46,991 bases of DNA from Bacillus sp. V59.32b (GTDB lineage Bacteria > Bacillota > Bacilli > Bacillales > DSM-1321), in assembly GCF_003429085.1 (NCBI RefSeq), contig NZ_QVTC01000047.1, positions 1 through 46,991 on the forward strand, in the 5' to 3' direction. Position numbers and translations under genes: made by a program. The notes beneath the pieces are model-generated. The model did not search any database. It was not told the DNA's origin and was given only the letters and a program-made list of their open reading frames with translations. Below, one piece after another: positions 42,067 through 46,991 of the stretch. Positions within the stretch are counted from its first letter, which is position 1; each line of letters opens with the position of its first letter.

Positions 42067-43470
42067 TTATTTATTAATAAGTTTGTCAGACTCAGGTTCA
42101 ATTTTATCGATCTTAACAGGGTCATATATTTCATATATTATTTCCTTGGTGCCATCATCTTTATTAGATAGTCGATGTTTTGTGTGCACCTTTATTTTAT
42201 ATTCCCCTGCAGTGGTAGGAATCCAACTGATCGTAGAGTCTTTTGAATAATTTTGGTTTAATGTCAATTTGCCCTCATTATATATCGAGAACTTAAATAG
42301 GTTATCTGCGTTGTTATTCGATTCAGCTGTAACCAAAATCTTTGTGTTAACAGGCTGCGGTCCTACTATATCCGTTTTAAGTGCTCGTAAAGTTGCCCAT
42401 TCAAAAATATTATAGGAGATCGTTTTTTGTTGATCGAACAGTTTTTTCGACCATTTATGTTTAACCTGAACCTTAATAATATATTCGCCTTTTTGAGAAG
42501 GTGTCCAATCCATTTTGGATGATGGTGAATACTTTTGTGTTTTAAGCAATTGGTTTCCTTTATATACGGAGAACTGGAATAAATTATCTTTATTATTGTT
42601 CGATTGGGCAGAGAAGGAGACCTTTGTTTTTATTCCTTGTGGGCCTGCCTTATCCGTTTTCACTGAGTTTATTGACGCTGTTTCAAAGATATTATAGTTG
42701 ATAATTTTCTGATCATCGAATAAATTTTTGGATTTCTTGCTTTTCACTTCAACCTTTAGCTTATATGAACCTGGTTTAGTCGGCGTCCACTTAGCCGATT
42801 TACTCGCAGAATAATTTTTTATAGTAGACCATTTTTTGCCGTCATAAACGGAATACTTAAACGATGGAGAATAGCCTGTAGAAGCACTGGCATTTATGGT
42901 AAGGGCTGTATTTTTTAATTGCGGGCTTGACTTGCTCACGGTTACTTTCCCCATTTTGCTTTTAGGGACATACCCATTTGAAGCAGCAATGGCATCAAAG
43001 CTTTTACTAGAATGGGTAATGATCACCGGCGTATTTTTCTTCACCTCGCTATACAGCCAACGGACCTCATTATCGTACATTCTTATACATCCCGCACTTG
43101 CATATGTACCAATTGAACTCGGGTTGTTATTTCCATGAATCGCATAGGTTGTCCCGTAAGTGCCTCTAGCGTTTATCCCCATCCACCGATCACCTAAAGG
43201 GTTGCGAGGATGGCCGCCTGGAATATTGTCCTTGTAATACGGACGGTTTACAATCTTTGTGACTATTTTAAATTTGCCTTCCGGTGTATACGATCTTTTT
43301 CTTCCTGTAGCAACTTTAAATGTTTTGACTAACTTGCCTTCATTATAATAGGCCAGTTTATTGTTCGCTTTGTTAATGATGATGAGCTGACCTTCGTCCT
43401 TTGCTTCTGTTTGACCGGAAAAGAAAAAGAAACTGAGTAACAGAATTAAGATTGCCGCGAATTTCTTCAT
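42067..43470 (-). CDS. L,D-transpeptidase with Ig-like repeats, truncated by a frameshift
   Basis: A secreted protein of 467 residues. A signal peptide (MKKFAAILILLLSFFFFSGQTEA) is followed by a YkuD domain (about residues 27-150) with the HG at 112-113 and the catalytic Cys in SAGCIRMYD (C128). After it are about three full repeats of ~90 residues, each ending in a WTP...GEYKIKV pattern, seen also in other Bacillus envelope proteins, and the start of a fourth. The family crosslinks peptidoglycan by 3-3 bonds; the repeats may be cell-wall binding. The stop after SDKLINK falls inside repeat 4. Confidence 0.85.
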   Translation of the reverse strand: MKKFAAILILLLSFFFFSGQTEAKDEGQLIIINKANNKLAYYNEGKLVKTFKVATGRKRSYTPEGKFKIVTKIVNRPYYKDNIPGGHPRNPLGDRWMGINARGTYGTTYAIHGNNNPSSIGTYASAGCIRMYDNEVRWLYSEVKKNTPVIITHSSKSFDAIAASNGYVPKSKMGKVTVSKSSPQLKNTALTINASASTGYSPSFKYSVYDGKKWSTIKNYSASKSAKWTPTKPGSYKLKVEVKSKKSKNLFDDQKIINYNIFETASINSVKTDKAGPQGIKTKVSFSAQSNNNKDNLFQFSVYKGNQLLKTQKYSPSSKMDWTPSQKGEYIIKVQVKHKWSKKLFDQQKTISYNIFEWATLRALKTDIVGPQPVNTKILVTAESNNNADNLFKFSIYNEGKLTLNQNYSKDSTISWIPTTAGEYKIKVHTKHRLSNKDDGTKEIIYEIYDPVKIDKIEPESDKLINK

Positions 43471-43802
43471 AGTTATCTCCCCAATAAGTTAAATGTAAAT
43501 ATTACAGTAGCATTAAATATTTAAACATTTTGTAATAATGTGGAGACAACTCTATGAAAAGTTTCGACTATTTTCTTTTCTATTTAGTCTTATTTATCTA
43601 TTATTCTTATTTTTCTGCCCTTCATAAGTAATATCTCTATCTATACTGTTGACAATATTCTACAGAAATATACAATAAGAGTAGTATAATAATAGGATTT
43701 TTGACGCATTTTGTCATAATTATTGGAAAATAAACGGTAACAGGGGTATTTTTTCCCTTTGTATTGTTTTGTGTAGCTTTAATTTAGAAGGAGATGAAAA
43801 AT
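43471..43802. promoter_or_regulatory. Divergent control region, L,D-transpeptidase / coiled-coil operon
   Basis: AT-rich, no gene. A good promoter for the plus-strand operon is TTGACA (43649-43654), 16-bp spacer, TACAAT (43671-43676). A second -10-like TATAAT is at 43685-43690. The divergent L,D-transpeptidase promoter was not resolved. Confidence 0.5.
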
Positions 43803-44564
43803 TTGGCCATGGAAGAAAAAAATAAATCAAAGGGTTGGTTTAAGACGGTCCTTTCTAACCAAAACGAATCCAATCAACATAGTAAAGAAGAGCAAGAGTT
43901 CATAGAAGCAGTAGAAGATCCTTATTTTATAGATGAAGAGACTATTGATGGGGTGGCAGAATCAGTTCCATCGGACAACTCCGGTAATAAGCCGCTGTTT
44001 TCAAAGGACAACCAGGACAAAATTTCGCTGGATATGATTGTTTCTTTAGAAAATATGCTAAAGGATCGGCAGTTAGTTCTTTATAAAAATAAAGGCCTAG
44101 AAGACCAATTATATACGGCGAATGAAATCATTAGCCGCTTAAAGCACGAACAAGTGAAAAAAGACCAGCTGATACAGGAAAAGAACAAAGAAATCAGCGG
44201 GTTGGAAAGCAAGCTGACAAACAAGCAAATGAGCTATGATCAGCTTCTAGAAGATTATAAAGATCATCAAAACGCTTCAAACTTTGAATATGAAAAGATT
44301 ACGAACCAGCTTGAAAAAGAGATTCAGAAATATAACAAACTAAATGAAGAATCTACGAACGCCCAATATCAAAGTATGTTAAAAGTCAAAAATCTTGATG
44401 AGAAAATCAGAGATCTGGAAGTAGAGAATCAGAGATACGCTGAGCAATATGAAAAAATCCTTGATGAGAAAAACCAGTTAATGGAGACCATTAATGATTT
44501 TACAGAACGGATGTCTTTCTCTTTTAATACAAAAACAAATGGTTCTAATACATCAGCTGAATAA
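43803..44564 (+). CDS. Coiled-coil protein of unknown function
   Basis: A 253-residue soluble protein. The N-terminal third is acidic (EEQEFIEAVEDPYFIDEETIDG) and the rest, from about residue 75 on, is a long heptad-rich coiled coil (ENMLKDRQLVLYKNKGLEDQLYTANEIISRLK through RYAEQYEKILDEKNQLMETI). No membrane segment is seen. The start is TTG at 43803, nine bases after AAGGAG; the earlier ATG at 43794 overlaps the ribosome binding site. It is 40 bases upstream of a membrane-anchored polysaccharide deacetylase gene, so a scaffolding role at the envelope is possible. Confidence 0.75.
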   Translation: MAMEEKNKSKGWFKTVLSNQNESNQHSKEEQEFIEAVEDPYFIDEETIDGVAESVPSDNSGNKPLFSKDNQDKISLDMIVSLENMLKDRQLVLYKNKGLEDQLYTANEIISRLKHEQVKKDQLIQEKNKEISGLESKLTNKQMSYDQLLEDYKDHQNASNFEYEKITNQLEKEIQKYNKLNEESTNAQYQSMLKVKNLDEKIRDLEVENQRYAEQYEKILDEKNQLMETINDFTERMSFSFNTKTNGSNTSAE

Positions 44565-44604
44565 ACCGGCCGCACATTTAACTAATGAGGAAAGGAGGGC
44601 GACC

Positions 44605-45810
44605 ATGCCAGTTTACTTTGGAAAACTGCTTGAACTAATATCAATCGAAAGAAAATCTGAACAATCATTTTTGCGGGTCAGATTATCATTCGAACAAGAA
44701 GTCGATTTATTATGGGAAATCGATGATTACACAGCGGAGAGCCTGGAAGCAATGACCGTATTTGAAGATCACTTTAAATACAGATTATCCTTTCAAGGAT
44801 CCTGGGATCAGGCCAAGCAGGAATATATAAGTTTTTTAACGAAAACGCACCGGGATCGAAGTGAAAAAATCTATTTTTCCTGTTCAGAGAAGTATGTAGA
44901 AGGCTTGAATTTCATTAGAAGCATCGAGTCCATCAATGAGATACATGCATTACCTTTCTTGCCTGTGGACCAGCCGGCTGATGAACCGGAACAGGTAAAA
45001 GAGATAAAGCCTGTTACTGTCCGTTATAACCCGAAACTTACCTGGGCTGCCATCACCATCATCAGTGTCATATCCACTATCCTGTTAGGGTATTCAGTCC
45101 TTTCAAATAAAGACGAGATAGCTCTTGCCCAAAAGTCATCGTTGAAAGATATAACTGAACAAGCCAGTGTGAAACAGAAGGAAAAAGAAAGTGTAACCGG
45201 CAGGGAACAAGCTGAGTCCGGCATTCCAACTGTAACACTTGATCAGTCTGTTAATTATAACATTCCTAAAGGCACTGTTGCCCTGACCTTTGATGATGGG
45301 CCTACTAAACACACAAAAGAAATCGTTGATGTATTAAAGAAATATGAAGTCGGAGGCACCTTCTTCTTCGCCGGCTTTAATGTAGAAAAATTTCCTGATC
45401 ATGTTCAGTATGTTAATTCGAACGGTTACTCGATTGGCAGCCATTCGATGACCCATACAAATTTTGCGGAGATTCCTTATGAAGAACAGCAAAATGAACT
45501 GACACAAATCAATCAGTTAATCGAAGGCCTTATCGATGAACCTGTTGTGCTTTTCAGGCCGCCATACGGCGCTAATAACGATCACACAGTCGAATTAATG
45601 AAGAAACACGATAATAAGATGGTCCTCTGGAATAAGGACACGGAAGATTGGAAAGGCCATGATGCCGATGTGATTTTTGATTATGTCGAGAGTTCCAAAG
45701 CTTCGGGGTCCATTATTCTTTTGCATGAATCCCAAGAGGTGATCGATGCGCTGCCAAGGATTATTGAGTATATGCAGGAGCAGAATCTAGAGATTGTCAA
45801 TTTACAGTAA
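44605..45810 (+). CDS. Membrane-anchored polysaccharide deacetylase
   Basis: A 401-residue protein, with a cytoplasmic N-terminal domain of ~140 residues, one membrane segment (145-166), an external linker, and a NodB deacetylase domain from ~222. The catalytic motifs are ALTFDDGP (D230/D231), SHSMTH (H280 and H284), RPPYGA (R318-P320), the W-x-x-D in WNKDTEDW, and ILLHES (H373). It removes acetyl groups from peptidoglycan or another wall sugar. ATG at 44605 behind AAAGGAGG is clear; the open frame from 44494 is not coding upstream of it. The N-terminal domain is not recognised. Confidence 0.88.
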   Translation: MPVYFGKLLELISIERKSEQSFLRVRLSFEQEVDLLWEIDDYTAESLEAMTVFEDHFKYRLSFQGSWDQAKQEYISFLTKTHRDRSEKIYFSCSEKYVEGLNFIRSIESINEIHALPFLPVDQPADEPEQVKEIKPVTVRYNPKLTWAAITIISVISTILLGYSVLSNKDEIALAQKSSLKDITEQASVKQKEKESVTGREQAESGIPTVTLDQSVNYNIPKGTVALTFDDGPTKHTKEIVDVLKKYEVGGTFFFAGFNVEKFPDHVQYVNSNGYSIGSHSMTHTNFAEIPYEEQQNELTQINQLIEGLIDEPVVLFRPPYGANNDHTVELMKKHDNKMVLWNKDTEDWKGHDADVIFDYVESSKASGSIILLHESQEVIDALPRIIEYMQEQNLEIVNLQ

Positions 45811-45845
45811 AACCCATTCACCTTTGAGGTAGCGAATGGGTTTTT
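45811..45845 (+). terminator. Terminator of the coiled-coil/deacetylase operon
   Basis: Stem AACCCATTC (45811-45819) with GAATGGGTT (45834-45842), then TTT. Immediately after the deacetylase stop. Confidence 0.88.
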
Positions 45846-45923
45846 ACATTTTCCGGGTATATAAACCGCGAATAGATCATTAAGGTCGATTCCCATCATA
45901 ATACCCCGCTCTTTGTCTGTCTC

Positions 45924-46766
45924 TTACAGATTTCTTGCGTTAAAGGTATCTCCGCCTTCTATCGTGCCGGATTGGAACCCTTTATTAAACCAACGCTTTC
46001 TCTGCTCGGAAGTTCCATGCGTGAAGCTCTCAGGCACAACATAGCCCTGAGCCTTTTTTTGAATGGTGTCATCTCCGACGGCGCTCGCTGCATTTATAGC
46101 TTCTTCAAGATCACCCTCTTCAACTACATCCATTGCCTGAGCGTGATGGGCCCAAACGCCAGCCAAATAGTCGGCTTGCAATTCAAACCGGACTTGATAT
46201 TTATTGTACTCCGTTTGACTGAGTTTCTGGCGCTGAGCCGCAAGCTTGTCAGTCGTTCCGAGAAGTGTCTGCACATGGTGTCCCACTTCATGAGCGATCA
46301 CATAAGCCATCGCAAAGTCCCCGGGAGCCTGAAATTCCCGTTGGAGCTCCTCATAGAAGCTCAGGTCAATGTAGAGCTTCTGGTCACCCGGGCAATAAAA
46401 TGGCCCCACCGACGAACCAGCTGCCCCGCAGGCAGACTGGACGCTGTCTGTATACAATACAAGGGTCGGCTCTTCATAGACCAGGCCTTCCTCCTTGAAA
46501 TTTTTTGTCCAAACTTCTTCTGTGTCTGCAAGGACGACAGAAACAAATTCCGAGAGCTCCTTCTCCTGTCCAGTTTCCTCATAAGGAGCGGGATTGTCTG
46601 AACCCGTAGTTCCCAGGTTATTCAAAAGGTCTCCCGGATTTCCGCCAAGCAGGGCTACGATAAGAATAATAACTATACCGCCGATTCCCCCTCCAACAAG
46701 CGTTTTACCTCCCATGCCTCTTCGGTCTTCTACGTTAGAGCTTCCTCTTCTGCCTCTCCATTTCAT
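45924..46766 (-). CDS. Neutral zinc metallopeptidase (YpfJ family)
   Basis: A 280-residue membrane-anchored protease. The N-terminus is basic and glycine-rich with a single membrane segment (about residues 24-41), then an external catalytic domain. The zinc motif is HEVGHH (H159, E160, H163). Other blocks: SACGAAGSSVGPFYCPGDQKLYIDLSFYEEL and ELQADYLAGVWAHHAQ. Its substrate is unknown. ATG at 46766 begins MKWRGRRGSSN. Stands alone on the minus strand. Confidence 0.92.
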   Translation of the reverse strand: MKWRGRRGSSNVEDRRGMGGKTLVGGGIGGIVIILIVALLGGNPGDLLNNLGTTGSDNPAPYEETGQEKELSEFVSVVLADTEEVWTKNFKEEGLVYEEPTLVLYTDSVQSACGAAGSSVGPFYCPGDQKLYIDLSFYEELQREFQAPGDFAMAYVIAHEVGHHVQTLLGTTDKLAAQRQKLSQTEYNKYQVRFELQADYLAGVWAHHAQAMDVVEEGDLEEAINAASAVGDDTIQKKAQGYVVPESFTHGTSEQRKRWFNKGFQSGTIEGGDTFNARNL

Positions 46767-46991
46767 GTTATTCCTCCCCCTGTAATTGACTATTGAAATG
46801 TATTAATATCATTAGTGTTATACCCATGATTGGAGGATTTATTTATTATGATAGATATATTTTTTCCATTTTAGCTCAAAACAAGCCACAACGATTTTTT
46901 GTATCGAAATGCGTAAACAAGACATACCTGTTATAAACTGTACCCTATGTAAAGGACATTTTAAAAAAGGTCAGGCAGCCTGAAGAAGATG
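46767..46991. other. Non-coding end of the window
   Basis: AT-rich sequence with the metallopeptidase promoter presumably inside. No gene, RNA or repeat is recognised. Confidence 0.4.

Noticed and set aside
45972-46601. A 209-codon plus-strand open frame opposite the metallopeptidase
   Set aside because: The minus strand carries the HEVGHH zinc motif and family blocks; the plus frame is a shadow.

Overview
This window looks like a chromosomal segment of a low-GC Gram-positive bacterium of the family Bacillaceae. The signs are many TTG and GTG starts, strong AGGAGG-type ribosome binding sites, T-rich rho-independent terminators, lipoprotein signal peptides ending in a Cys, CodY-, CcpA- and Spo0J/parS-like sites, and gene families typical of Bacillus-like genomes (a gluconate cluster, a ywcB/ywcA-like pair, ThrE pairs, TnpB-only IS elements). 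No rRNA, tRNA or CRISPR array was seen.

Layout. 1-151 is the end of a dispersed repeat whose second, longer copy lies at about 22.2-22.56 kb. 0.28-2.5 kb is a three-gene polar amino acid ABC importer operon. 2.7-4.2 kb is an IS200/IS605-group element with an intact tnpB, a decayed tnpA and a typical guide-RNA (omega RNA) right end. 4.5-6.15 kb is a full-length glutaminyl-tRNA synthetase, unexpected in a Bacillus relative. 6.2-7.8 kb is an Lrp/AsnC regulator divergent from an AhpD-like/isochorismatase pair. 7.8-10.1 kb has an MsrA-MsrB fusion and a NupC nucleoside transporter. 10.3-15.1 kb is a gluconate utilisation cluster (gntK, gnd, an RpiR-type regulator, gntP) with matching operator candidates in two promoters. 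15.3-17.5 kb is a second amino acid importer with an internal attenuator hairpin. 17.8-19.7 kb is a DUF485/acetate-type sodium symporter pair. 19.7-22.2 kb is an ABC-2 type transporter that directly abuts the repeat.

22.7-29 kb holds a methyltransferase, a split ThrE exporter, a dicarboxylate/amino acid symporter whose terminator contains a near-perfect parS sequence, an RlmI/YwbD-type rRNA methyltransferase and a PTS IIC protein with a structured leader. 29.4-31.5 kb has a MocR-type regulator gene broken by an in-frame amber codon, divergent from a pyridoxamine-oxidase-fold protein. 31.6-33.0 kb is a second, different TnpB element. 33.0-34.2 kb has two small plus-strand genes. 34.3-37.2 kb is an unusual two-component system. 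37.3-37.43 kb is a 129-bp intergenic unit of nested perfect palindromes. 37.5-39.5 kb has a CodY-box-controlled DMT exporter and an aldo/keto reductase. 39.6-41.7 kb has a methyltransferase, a small Sm-like/glycine-rich protein, an alkyltransferase-like protein and an SRPBCC protein. 41.8-46.8 kb is envelope-related: an L,D-transpeptidase with a frameshifted last repeat, a coiled-coil protein plus a membrane-anchored polysaccharide deacetylase, and a zinc metalloprotease.

Most genes are nutrient uptake and export functions with their local regulators. The least explained features are the 37.3-kb palindromic unit, the PTS leader RNA, the two TnpB elements with different guide scaffolds, and the parS-like terminator. 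All identifications come from reading the sequence; no database search was run.
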